Source of the DNA: an uncultured Burkholderiales bacterium
GTDB lineage: Bacteria; Pseudomonadota; Gammaproteobacteria; Burkholderiales; Burkholderiaceae_E
Assembly (NCBI GenBank): GCA_903923345.1
Contig: CAIXXI010000475.1
Location: forward strand, 1-38,761
Length of the DNA: 38,761 bases
Direction of reading: 5' to 3'
Shown: positions 16,227 through 24,430 of the stretch, in pieces
Position numbering within the stretch: the first letter of the stretch is position 1
How the letters are laid out: every line of letters starts with the position of its first letter
The notes under the pieces: model-generated
What the model was told of the DNA's origin: nothing
The model's database searches: none
The model's input: only the letters and a program-made list of their open reading frames with translations
Program-made: the position numbers and the translations under genes

Positions 16227-17906
16227 ATGATGAGGAATTCAGGGGCTGAAACCCTGGGAGTGCGCACTGCCTGGATGCAACGCCTGACCCTGCTCGGCTG
16301 TGTGCTCGGCGCATGCGGCACGGCGGTCAGCCATGCCCAGGGGACGGGTGCGGGCCCCGTGGGCAATCGGCCGGGCCAAGCGGCCACTGCAGTGCGCGCC
16401 GAACCCAATGCGGCTGCAATGACCGAATCGCAAGCAGCAGGCTTTGGGCTGCAAGACATGGGTGCAGCACCATCGTGCGTGGGCGGTTTGCCCAGGCCGA
16501 TCGCGGTGCGAATGAATGGTGGCAAGTCAACGCTGGTGGATTTGCCCGAGCCGATTGTCAGGCGCACGGTGGGTGACCCAAGGGTGATCGAGAGCCGGAT
16601 GGTGTCGGAGAAAACGCTGTATCTGGCCAGCGGCCGGATTGGATCGACCAATGTGATTTTGCAGGGCAAGAGCGGGCGCTGCATGTTGCTGGACGTGGTG
16701 GTCAGCATTGACACGGATGCGGTGCAGTCCAAACTCGCTGAATTGCTGCCGCGCGAAAAGGACCTGCGGGTGGTAGCGGCCGGCGACAGCCTGATTTTGG
16801 TGGGCGTGGTGTCCGACGCGATTGCGGTGGAGCAGGCGGTGGCGATCACAAATGCCTACCTTCGAACGGGCATGCAGGCCGGGTTCACCGGACAAGGGGC
16901 TCAGGGTGCCGCCGGGACGCCCGGCGTCAGCAACATCATGCAAACCGCAATCGCAGGGGGTGCGCCGCTGCTGGCGCGGGTCATCAACATGCTGAGCGTG
17001 GCCTCGCCGCAGCAGGTGATGCTGGAGGTGAAGATTGCCGAGGTGTCCAAGACCTTGCTGGATCAGCTCGGGGTCAACCTCGCTGGGGTCGCCACACGGG
17101 GCAACGTGACCTACTCGCTTGTCAGCAACCTGGTGGCGAGTGCGCTCGCGGGCAGCCTGACAGTGTCCGACGCAAAGGGCAACAGCCTGTCAATCCAGGC
17201 CCAGAAGACCGACGGTCTGGTGCGGATACTGGCAGAGCCCAACATCATGGCGATCAGCGGCCAGGAGGGCAGCTTCCTGGCCGGCGGCAAGATCCTGATC
17301 CCGGTGGCACAAGGTGCGGCGACGGGTTTACCGGCAGTTTCGCTGGAGGAGCGCGAATACGGTGTGGGTCTGAAATTCAGCCCGACAGTTCTGGGCGATG
17401 GGCGCATCAACCTGAGGGTGGCGCCGGAAGTCTCGGAGCTTTCCAAGTCCGGGGTGAGCCTCTCGACCGGAACGTTCTCCTCGACAACGCTGCCGCTGAT
17501 CACCACGCGTCGAGCGTCCACGACAGTGCAGCTTTTCGATGGTCAGAGCTTCGCGATTGGTGGCCTGATCCGCAGCAGCGGGGCAGCGACCGTAAACGCC
17601 TTGCCGGTGCTCGGTGAGTTGCCCGTGCTGGGCGCCTTGTTTCGCAGCACGCAGTTTCAGGAAGACAAGAGCGAGCTGGTGTTCATCGTGACGCCACGCC
17701 TGATCAAGCCGCTGCCGCCTGAGTACCCCTTGCCCACGGACCGGGTGGGGCTGCCCGATCGGCGCCAGTTGATGCTCGATGGTCGACTGGACAGTGCACA
17801 GGACCTTTCTCGCACGCCGCTGCCTGTGCCTGTGCAGCCGACCCCATCACCCGTGTTGCCCGTGCCTGGAGCGCCCAGTCGCACGATGGGCTTTGAAATC
17901 AAATGA
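16227..17906 (+). CDS. cpaC: Tad pilus secretin CpaC/RcpA
   Basis: This outer-membrane secretin (559 residues) forms the pore for the pilus. A signal peptide occupies about the first 38 residues, with a likely cleavage in SHAQG. The pilus-assembly N-terminal domain follows (VRMNGGKSTLVDLPEPIVR), then a BON-like domain (LRVVAAGDSLILVGVVSDA) and the secretin domain, with EVKIAEVSKTLLDQLGVNL, the QSFAIGGLIR segment and the closing SELVFIVTPRLIKPL. The tail is proline-rich. The ATG at 16227 has AAGGGTGA just upstream and begins the signal peptide cleanly; an in-frame start at 16182 would overlap cpaB by 26 bases. Its stop overlaps the next frame by ATGA. Confidence 0.94.
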   Translation: MMRNSGAETLGVRTAWMQRLTLLGCVLGACGTAVSHAQGTGAGPVGNRPGQAATAVRAEPNAAAMTESQAAGFGLQDMGAAPSCVGGLPRPIAVRMNGGKSTLVDLPEPIVRRTVGDPRVIESRMVSEKTLYLASGRIGSTNVILQGKSGRCMLLDVVVSIDTDAVQSKLAELLPREKDLRVVAAGDSLILVGVVSDAIAVEQAVAITNAYLRTGMQAGFTGQGAQGAAGTPGVSNIMQTAIAGGAPLLARVINMLSVASPQQVMLEVKIAEVSKTLLDQLGVNLAGVATRGNVTYSLVSNLVASALAGSLTVSDAKGNSLSIQAQKTDGLVRILAEPNIMAISGQEGSFLAGGKILIPVAQGAATGLPAVSLEEREYGVGLKFSPTVLGDGRINLRVAPEVSELSKSGVSLSTGTFSSTTLPLITTRRASTTVQLFDGQSFAIGGLIRSSGAATVNALPVLGELPVLGALFRSTQFQEDKSELVFIVTPRLIKPLPPEYPLPTDRVGLPDRRQLMLDGRLDSAQDLSRTPLPVPVQPTPSPVLPVPGAPSRTMGFEIK

Positions 17907-17917
17907 GGACGATCGGC

Positions 17918-18208
17918 ATGAAGACGATGGCGAGCATGACGGCGCTGATGAGCACAGTGCTCACGGGGTGTATGTCCCCGACGCCGAATTTCGACGCGCA
18001 ATTTGGACAGTCGGTTCGGACGCTGAGCGAGCAACAAACACTCAGGCCGCAGGCGGCGCTGGAAAACCGCGACCGGGTGCCCGAGGGCATGGAAGGTCGG
18101 GCAGCGCGCGAAACGATCGAGCGCTATCAGCGCTCCTTCGAATCGGCTCCGACCCAAAACCAGAACTACATGATCGGCGCTTCGGGCGCCGCTCAGGGGC
18201 CGCGCTAA
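17918..18208 (+). CDS. Small Tad-locus lipoprotein
   Basis: The 96-residue product has a short signal peptide with lipobox LTGC (Cys18), so it is probably an outer- or inner-membrane lipoprotein. The mature part is hydrophilic, rich in Gln, Arg and Glu, with no recognised domain, and ends QGPR. It lies exactly between the secretin gene and cpaE, where other Tad loci carry cpaD or rcpB-type genes, so a secretin-associated role is likely but inferred from position. The start at 17918 has GAGG at good distance; ATG at 17903, overlapping the cpaC stop as ATGA, is also possible. Confidence 0.75.
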   Translation: MKTMASMTALMSTVLTGCMSPTPNFDAQFGQSVRTLSEQQTLRPQAALENRDRVPEGMEGRAARETIERYQRSFESAPTQNQNYMIGASGAAQGPR

Positions 18209-18246
18209 GCGCGCCACAGCCCTCAGGTCTTCGCGGAGTCAACACC

Positions 18247-19425
18247 ATGAGCACTCAAGAGCCGCTCTCAGCTTTTATCCTGGCACCTGATCCTGCCGCG
18301 CTCGAATCGATGCGTGCCATGACAATGTCGCTCGAGGGCGTCACCCTTGCTGCAACAGCCACCGGGTCGGTGTCAGACGCGGACAAGCACCTTCGATCGC
18401 ACCCAAGCGACCTGCTGCTGGTCGCGTGTAACCCGGATGATCCAGCTCAGGCCGATGCATTGAGCAGCCTGAGCGCCCAGCATCCCAGATTGGACATGGT
18501 CCTGTTTGTCGCTGAACTCAGCAGCGCGACACTGCAGTCGGCTTTGCGTATCGGTGCACGTGAAGTCATCGCGCTCAATGGCTCAGGCACAGAGTTGCAA
18601 ACCGCGATCGGACGCATTCAATTCAGGCAACAGGCAACGCGCTCGCATCGTGGCCGAATGCTGAGCTTCGTCTCATGCAAAGGAGGCAGTGGTGCCACCT
18701 TCATCACGGCGAACCTTGCATATTCGCTGGCGAGCCTGACCGACAAGCGCGTGCTGCTGATCGATCTGAATCTGCAATTTGGCGACGCCATCTTGTACGT
18801 CTCCGATACCCGACCATCCGTCACGATTGCCGATCTGGTGGGTGATGTGCAGCGACTGGACAGCGCACTGCTCAAAGCATCCGTCGTTCAGATCCTGCCG
18901 AATTTCTGGCTGCTGCCAGCACCCACCGACCCTGCCAGCGCAGCAGACCTGCAAGCCCAGGATATCGGCAAGCTGCTGCGCTTTGCCAAGACCCAGGCCG
19001 ACCTGGTGCTGATCGATCTGGGCCGAAAGCTGGACGCAGGTGCTCTGGAGGCACTGGACCTGTCCGACTCCGTCTTCCTGGTGGTCCAGCAGACCTTGCC
19101 GTATATCCGCGATGCACGTCGCATGCTGGATCTGTTCCGCAGCCTGGGCTACAGCACTGACAAGGTCAAACCGATCTTGAGTCGATTCAACAGGCAAGCA
19201 GACATCACCACCCAAGACATCGAAGGCGCGCTTGGCTCGGCGCTGTTCGCCCATGTACCCAATGACTACAAGGTGGCTTCTGCAGCAGTGAATCAGGGCG
19301 TGCCGGTGCATAAGCTTGCCCCGAACAGCCAGGTGGCACGAGGACTGAACGAATTTGCCGCGAAGCTTGGAGCCCCACCCCAGCGCGACGCCTCGTGGCT
19401 ACGGCGCGTACTCAAGCACGCCTGA
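18247..19425 (+). CDS. cpaE: Tad pilus localisation ATPase-like protein CpaE/TadZ
   Basis: CpaE/TadZ (392 residues) places the Tad machine in the cell, often at a pole. The N-terminal about 130 residues form an atypical receiver-like domain without a clear phospho-acceptor Asp (DLLLVACNP). The ParA/MinD-like domain begins at about residue 138 with a deviant Walker A, CKGGSGATF at 144-152: the signature Lys145 is kept but the usual P-loop lysine is Ala150, as is typical of TadZ. VLLIDLNLQFGD is the Walker A'/switch region. The ATG at 18247 follows a GGAG-like site; the same frame runs open upstream through the lipoprotein gene but does not match the family. Confidence 0.92.
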   Translation: MSTQEPLSAFILAPDPAALESMRAMTMSLEGVTLAATATGSVSDADKHLRSHPSDLLLVACNPDDPAQADALSSLSAQHPRLDMVLFVAELSSATLQSALRIGAREVIALNGSGTELQTAIGRIQFRQQATRSHRGRMLSFVSCKGGSGATFITANLAYSLASLTDKRVLLIDLNLQFGDAILYVSDTRPSVTIADLVGDVQRLDSALLKASVVQILPNFWLLPAPTDPASAADLQAQDIGKLLRFAKTQADLVLIDLGRKLDAGALEALDLSDSVFLVVQQTLPYIRDARRMLDLFRSLGYSTDKVKPILSRFNRQADITTQDIEGALGSALFAHVPNDYKVASAAVNQGVPVHKLAPNSQVARGLNEFAAKLGAPPQRDASWLRRVLKHA

Positions 19426-19449
19426 TCCCAAGAACGGAGGAGATCTGCC

Positions 19450-20814
19450 ATGTCATTAAGAGAGCGACTTCAAGCGATCGATGCCGCCCCTCGGCCTGCC
19501 CCTGCCGGAGTATTTCGCGAGGAGCCCGAGATCGCTGCGGCACGAGCACCCAGCGATCTCAAGCAGCGGGTGCACCAGGAGTTGCTGGACCGTGTCGATC
19601 TGGCGCGCCTGCGCAGCCTGACGTCAAAGGCCACGCGCGATGAGGTCCGGATCCAGGTGGATCAAATTCTCGAAAGCACGGGGGTTCCACTCAATGATTC
19701 CGAGCGCCGCTCGCTGTTTGAGGATGTGCAGCACGAGATGTTCGGGTTCGGCCCACTGGAGCCGCTCCTGGCGGATGCGGGGGTGAACGACATCCTGGTG
19801 AATGGTCACGCGCATGTGTATGCCGAGCGCGCGGGCAAACTCGAGCGCACGACGGTTCGTTTTGACGATGACGACCATCTGATGAACGTGATCGAGCGCA
19901 TCGCGTCGCGGGTCGGGCGGAGGGTGGATGAGTCCAGCCCGATGGTCGATGCTCGCCTGCCCGATGGCTCGAGGGTGAACGCGATCATCCCGCCGCTGGC
20001 TCTGGACGGTCCGGTCTTATCGATCAGGAAGTTCTCCAAGGTGCCGCTGCGCATGGAGGACATCGTGGCGCGCAAGTCGCTGCCACCGCCAATGGCTGCG
20101 TTTTTGCAGGCGGTGGTGACCGGCAAGATGAACATGGTGATCTCCGGGGGCACCGGCAGCGGCAAGACGACGCTGCTGAACATCCTGTCGTCCTTCATTC
20201 CGGATGACGAGCGGATCGTCACGATCGAGGATGCGGCCGAGTTGCAGTTGCAACAATCGCATGTGGTCAGGCTGGAGACGCGTCCGCCGAACTTCGAGGG
20301 CAAGGGCGAGGTGAATCAGCGTGCGCTGGTGCGCAACGCACTACGGATGCGTCCGGACCGAATCATCCTGGGCGAAGTACGGGGTGCCGAAGCATTCGAC
20401 ATGCTGCAGGCGATGAACTCCGGGCATGAGGGGTCTATTGCGACAGTGCACTCGAATTCACCGCGAGATGCCATTGGCCGGATCGAGTCGATGTTGAGCA
20501 TGAGCGATGGGGGCATCCCGATCAAAGCGATGCGTCAGCAGATTGCCTCGGCGATTTCTTACATCGTGCAAGTGTCAAGGCTGAGCGATGGCAAGCGCAA
20601 GGTGATCAGCGTTCAGGAAATCACTGGGCTCGAAGGCGAGACCGTCGCGATGCATGAAATCTGGGGCTACAAGCAAACGGGTGTGAGCCAGACCGGGGAG
20701 GTTGAAGGGTATTTCGCCGCGACCGGGATCCGACCACGCACGCTGGATCGCATGCAAAGCGCAGGGCTTTCGCTGGGCGCCGAGATGTTCGATTCAGGCA
20801 AACGTTTCGCGTGA
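19450..20814 (+). CDS. cpaF: Tad pilus secretion ATPase CpaF/TadA
   Basis: This hexameric ATPase (454 residues) powers Flp pilus assembly at the inner membrane. The N-terminal all-alpha region and [22 protein letters not shown] lead to the CpaF core. Walker A is GGTGSGKTT at residues 233-241. The Asp box is [12 protein letters not shown], Walker B is [17 protein letters not shown], and the His box is [12 protein letters not shown]. The tail ends at [14 protein letters not shown]..., as in other CpaF proteins. GGAGGAG right before the ATG is a very strong ribosome site, the best in this operon. Confidence 0.96.
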   Translation: MSLRERLQAIDAAPRPAPAGVFREEPEIAAARAPSDLKQRVHQELLDRVDLARLRSLTSKATRDEVRIQVDQILESTGVPLNDSERRSLFEDVQHEMFGFGPLEPLLADAGVNDILVNGHAHVYAERAGKLERTTVRFDDDDHLMNVIERIASRVGRRVDESSPMVDARLPDGSRVNAIIPPLALDGPVLSIRKFSKVPLRMEDIVARKSLPPPMAAFLQAVVTGKMNMVISGGTGSGKTTLLNILSSFIPDDERIVTIEDAAELQLQQSHVVRLETRPPNFEGKGEVNQRALVRNALRMRPDRIILGEVRGAEAFDMLQAMNSGHEGSIATVHSNSPRDAIGRIESMLSMSDGGIPIKAMRQQIASAISYIVQVSRLSDGKRKVISVQEITGLEGETVAMHEIWGYKQTGVSQTGEVEGYFAATGIRPRTLDRMQSAGLSLGAEMFDSGKRFA

Positions 20815-20821
20815 GTTGACG

Positions 20822-21805
20822 ATGAGTCCAACCGTTCAGATCGTATTGATTGCTGTGCTGAGCTTTGGCAGCGTGGCGATCCTGGCGCAGCTGGGGCTGA
20901 GCTGGTGGCAAAGACACCAGACCGTCGGCGCACGCAGGTTGCGAGGGCGCATTGCGCGGGCAAGTCGCTCGCAGGCTGAGACGCTCAGTGATGACAGCTC
21001 GGGTGCACCGATCACTACCGGCCTTCAAAACGGGATCAATGCGCTGCTGAGTCGAATGAACCTGACCCGTTCACTTGCAGCGTCCCTGGGCCAGGCCGGT
21101 CTGGCCTGGAGCCCCGCTCGTCTCATGCTGATCAGCGCAGGCTGTGCCATCAGCTGCCTCGTGTTGAGCCTCATCGCACAAGCCGGTGTGGCAACCGCGC
21201 TGGTTTGTGCGGTGGTTGGAGCGCTCGCACCCTTTGCCTATGTCGATCGCAAACGGTCAACGCGCTTGCGCGCCCTTGAGCGTCAGTTGCCTGACGTGCT
21301 TGAGGTGATCGGTCGGGCGATGCGCTCGGGGTATTCGTTTTCGGGTGCACTGAAGGTGGTCGGCGAAGAGATGCCAGCGCCCATTGGCCCGGAGTTCGCG
21401 CGCACCCAGGATGAGATCAGCTTTGGCATTCCAGTGAAAGACGCGCTGCAGAACCTGCTGAACCGCGTGCCGAGCGACAACCTGCGCTACATGGTGGTCG
21501 CCACGCTGGTGCAACGCGAAACCGGCGGAAACCTCGCCGAAATCTTCGCCAAGATCGCGCACCTGATGCGCGAGCGTATTGCCTTACAGGGGCAAATTCG
21601 GGTGTTGTCGGCGGATGGGCGGGTATCGGCATGGATCTTGTGTCTGTTGCCAGTCCTCGGTGCCCTGACCATGTTCTTCATTAACCGCCCTTACATCTCG
21701 CGGCTTTGGCTGTCACCAGACGGCCATTCCTTGCTGATGCTGAGCGCCGTAATGATGCTGACCGGCATCGTATGGATGCGTCGCGTGATTCGCATTCGGA
21801 TCTGA
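20822..21805 (+). CDS. tadB: Tad pilus inner-membrane platform protein TadB
   Basis: TadB (327 residues) is a GspF-type platform protein that works with TadC and the CpaF ATPase. A first membrane span lies at about residues 5-25, two more near 100-140, and two at the C-terminus. The T2SSF domain is visible as QLPDVLEVIGRAMRSGYSF, then EISFGIPVKDALQNLLNRV and VATLVQRETGGNLAEIF. The ATG at 20822 is preferred to an earlier in-frame start at 20702, which overlaps cpaF heavily. It follows the cpaF stop by 7 bases. Mature length and spans are normal. Confidence 0.93.
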   Translation: MSPTVQIVLIAVLSFGSVAILAQLGLSWWQRHQTVGARRLRGRIARASRSQAETLSDDSSGAPITTGLQNGINALLSRMNLTRSLAASLGQAGLAWSPARLMLISAGCAISCLVLSLIAQAGVATALVCAVVGALAPFAYVDRKRSTRLRALERQLPDVLEVIGRAMRSGYSFSGALKVVGEEMPAPIGPEFARTQDEISFGIPVKDALQNLLNRVPSDNLRYMVVATLVQRETGGNLAEIFAKIAHLMRERIALQGQIRVLSADGRVSAWILCLLPVLGALTMFFINRPYISRLWLSPDGHSLLMLSAVMMLTGIVWMRRVIRIRI

Positions 21806-21835
21806 CCGGATTCAGGACTCAAGCACAAACAGATC

Positions 21836-22783
21836 ATGACAGCACACATGCCTTCAATGCTCGGATTCGCAGCGCTGGTGTTTGCAAGCGCAGTCCTGAC
21901 CTTCGCCCTGATCTGGCAAAACCTCAGGCGCCGAAGCCTCAGGCGGCGTTTGCAGCAGGTCGCATCCGATATACCGACCGCCCAGTCAGAAACCCAGGGA
22001 TGGATCGAATCTGTCGCCCGGACGACCGGTCGATTGTCGAAGTACTCAAGCTCGAATGATGCCGATTCGGCCTCGGCACTGAAGCTGAAATTGATTCGAG
22101 CAGGATGGAGAAATCGCTCTACGCCGGTCGCCTTTTTCGGCATCAAGACCCTGTTGGTCCTGGTTTTTCCCGTGCTGGTCTTGGCCGTGTGTCTGTTGCT
22201 TCCAAATCAGCCGAGCGCCATGACGATTGTCCTGCTTTCCTTGATCGCTGCATCGCTGGGCTTGTATCTGCCCGACATGGCACTCAATGCGGCCATTCAA
22301 AGCCGGCGGCAACATCTGTTGGAGGAGTTTCCGGATGCGCTCGATCTGCTGACGGTATGCATCGAGGCCGGCTTGAGCCTGGAAGCCGCCCTGGTGCGCG
22401 TGGCCGACGAGATGGCGATGAGCCATCCGCTGTTGTCCAGCGAATTGAATCTGGTGGTTCTGGAGATGCGATCCGGTCGACCTCGTGATGAGGCTATGCG
22501 CAACCTCGCTCGCCGCAACGACCTGGAAGCCATCGAATCTTTTGTGGCCACGCTGACCCAAGCTGAGAAATTTGGCGGCAGTATCGGCGACGCGATCCGT
22601 GTGTACAGCGAGACCTTGCGAACCCAACGTCGCCAAGGGGCCGAGGAGCAGGCTGCCAAGATTGGCACCAAGCTGACGATTCCGCTGGTGCTGTGCATCT
22701 TGCCGGTGCTGTTCATGGTGATGGCAGGCCCGGCGATGCTCACATTGGTTGAAGTGTTTTCTTCCGGCCTGGGAGCACAGTGA
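21836..22783 (+). CDS. tadC: Tad pilus inner-membrane platform protein TadC
   Basis: TadC (315 residues) is the second GspF-like platform protein. It has an N-terminal membrane span, a pair of spans near residues 100-140, and a T2SSF domain: FPDALDLLTVCIEAGLSLEA, then AMRNLARRNDLEAIESFVAT and LTQAEKFGGSIGDAIRVYSE. The GLSLEAAL motif and the C-terminal hydrophobic pair (LVLCILPVLFMVMAGPAML) are typical. The stop overlaps the next start (TGATG), so TadC and the TPR lipoprotein are translationally coupled. An ATG at 21848 is an alternative start. Confidence 0.93.
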   Translation: MTAHMPSMLGFAALVFASAVLTFALIWQNLRRRSLRRRLQQVASDIPTAQSETQGWIESVARTTGRLSKYSSSNDADSASALKLKLIRAGWRNRSTPVAFFGIKTLLVLVFPVLVLAVCLLLPNQPSAMTIVLLSLIAASLGLYLPDMALNAAIQSRRQHLLEEFPDALDLLTVCIEAGLSLEAALVRVADEMAMSHPLLSSELNLVVLEMRSGRPRDEAMRNLARRNDLEAIESFVATLTQAEKFGGSIGDAIRVYSETLRTQRRQGAEEQAAKIGTKLTIPLVLCILPVLFMVMAGPAMLTLVEVFSSGLGAQ

Positions 22784-23940
22784 TGAGCATAAGCCGTGTG
22801 CTTGGTGCCCGGGTGTCAGACCCCTCTCAAATAGGGGCACGCGCTCGGCATTTGACGGGTGTGTCGATTGTCGTGTGTCTGGCGGGGTGTGCGATCGGAT
22901 CAGTCCAGTCGCTGGGTACGCCAACGAGTCTGGCAATGGACAGCGAGGGCGTGCGGTCGGCGTCCGAATCCATGACGACTGTTGAGCAGCCCAGACTGGC
23001 CGAGCGACACTACGATCTCGCGCGCTACTGGCTCAGGCAGGAGCGCCTTCAAGCAGCCATGCAGGAACTGGATCATGCCTTGGTGGCTGATCCGCAGCAT
23101 GTGGAGGCGCTCAATGCGCGTGCGGTCCTGCGTGCACAGTACGCCGATCTGAGCGGCGCGCAGACCGATCTGCGCTCGGCTCTATCGATTGATCCGAGTC
23201 GCCCTCATCTGCATTTCAATATGGGGCTGGTCCATCGACTGCGTCAGGACGAGGCTGCCGCCCGTGACGCATTTCGTCACACGCTGTCGCTTGACCCGAA
23301 TCACGAAGGAGCCAAGCTTGTACTGGCCCTGGACGAAGAAGCCAGATGGTCATCACCACCTGAATCAACGCATGACGCCTTTGTTCGCGTGACTGCTGCG
23401 CAGGCAAGCGCTGCTGCGACGCCCGAACACCGTCTGATCGTTCAGCCTGAAAACGACCAGGCGAATACGACAGCCACCCGCAGGGCATCGACATCCGATC
23501 GGCCTCGGGCGCAGGCCGGTTCCACTACCAGCGGCGCTGCTGCGGTGGCGTCTGGTGAGCCGCGAATCGACCTTGCAAACGGGAATGGCGCAGAAGGATT
23601 AGCGCGCGCCTTGCGGGCCCAACTGAGCGAGACGGGATTGCCCGTTCGACGGGTCCGGAACTGGGTGAATTTCGATCAATACCAGACCCGAATCTATTAC
23701 CGACGCGGTCACGAGGAAACGGTACTGAAAATTTTCGACGCCCTGCCGGTCGAGTCGTCAATCACCGTGCTTTCGCCTGCCAGCCTGGGCCGACGGGATG
23801 TACTGGTCGTTCTGGGGCAGGACTTGAAAGACTACGCGTTTAACTTCAGGCGAAATCAAACGCTGTCGGATTCCGGCCGCGAGCCAACCGTCTTGCCGGT
23901 ACATGCGAAGTCCGGCGGGGCATCGATTCAGTCCCTTTGA
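22783..23940 (+). CDS. tadD: TadD-like TPR lipoprotein with C-terminal LytR_C domain
   Basis: The 385-residue product has a lipoprotein signal with lipobox LAGC (Cys36), then about three tetratricopeptide repeats (residues 70-185) such as YWLRQERLQAAMQELDHALV and HFNMGLVHRLRQDEAAARDA. This matches TadD, a pilotin-like assembly factor. A Ser/Thr/Ala-rich linker (about 200-258) leads to a domain at about 260-355, IDLANGNGAEGLARALRAQL ... YQTRIYYRRGHEE ... VLVVLGQDL, which fits the LytR/CpsA/Psr C-terminal (LytR_C) fold. That domain may bind cell-wall or other proteins. GTG at 22780 and ATG at 22783 are both possible starts; ATG overlaps the tadC stop. Confidence 0.85.
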   Translation: MSISRVLGARVSDPSQIGARARHLTGVSIVVCLAGCAIGSVQSLGTPTSLAMDSEGVRSASESMTTVEQPRLAERHYDLARYWLRQERLQAAMQELDHALVADPQHVEALNARAVLRAQYADLSGAQTDLRSALSIDPSRPHLHFNMGLVHRLRQDEAAARDAFRHTLSLDPNHEGAKLVLALDEEARWSSPPESTHDAFVRVTAAQASAAATPEHRLIVQPENDQANTTATRRASTSDRPRAQAGSTTSGAAAVASGEPRIDLANGNGAEGLARALRAQLSETGLPVRRVRNWVNFDQYQTRIYYRRGHEETVLKIFDALPVESSITVLSPASLGRRDVLVVLGQDLKDYAFNFRRNQTLSDSGREPTVLPVHAKSGGASIQSL

Positions 23941-23962
23941 ACGATCAGGAGTGAGGTGACCC

Positions 23963-24430
23963 ATGTGGTCTGTCAGACGATTCCAGCGCGGCGCAGTGGC
24001 GGTTGAATTCGCGCTGGTGGCGCCCTTATTGTTGCTGCTGTTGCTCGGCATTTTTCAGTTCGGTTGGCTTTTCAACAACTATCTGATGCTGACCCAGGCG
24101 ACCTCCGCGGGCTCACGCCTGTTCTCGGTTCAGCGCGGTTATCCGAGCCCCTGTACAACGGCCTATGACGCTGTGAAGTCAGCCGCCCCCGGACTGAATG
24201 CCGCGAGCATTTCCATGTCCTGCTCAGTCAATAACGGAGCCGTTTGCAGCGCGTGTCAGGCAGGCTCCTGTTCAAGCGATGCGAGCTGCCAGACCCAGTT
24301 GACCGCCAACGCGGGCAACCCGGCCAGCGTGTCGGTGGCCTATGCGATGAGTCCGCTGGTGGAGTCAGCGTTTGCTGCGCTGAAAATTCCCAGCACCCTG
24401 ACCCTCACCGCAACGGATCGGGTGCAATGA
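23963..24430 (+). CDS. tadE: TadE-family pseudopilin
   Basis: The 155-residue product has a short basic leader ending at Gly10, then AVAVEFALVAPLLLLLLLG. Gly10 followed by Glu15 at +5 is the TadE cleavage signature used by CpaA. The rest is periplasmic, with six cysteines, five of them clustered in a short stretch (about residues 80-105), suggesting disulphide cross-links. It may be a minor pilin that caps or anchors the Flp fibre. The stop overlaps the next gene as ATGA. Confidence 0.88.
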   Translation: MWSVRRFQRGAVAVEFALVAPLLLLLLLGIFQFGWLFNNYLMLTQATSAGSRLFSVQRGYPSPCTTAYDAVKSAAPGLNAASISMSCSVNNGAVCSACQAGSCSSDASCQTQLTANAGNPASVSVAYAMSPLVESAFAALKIPSTLTLTATDRVQ

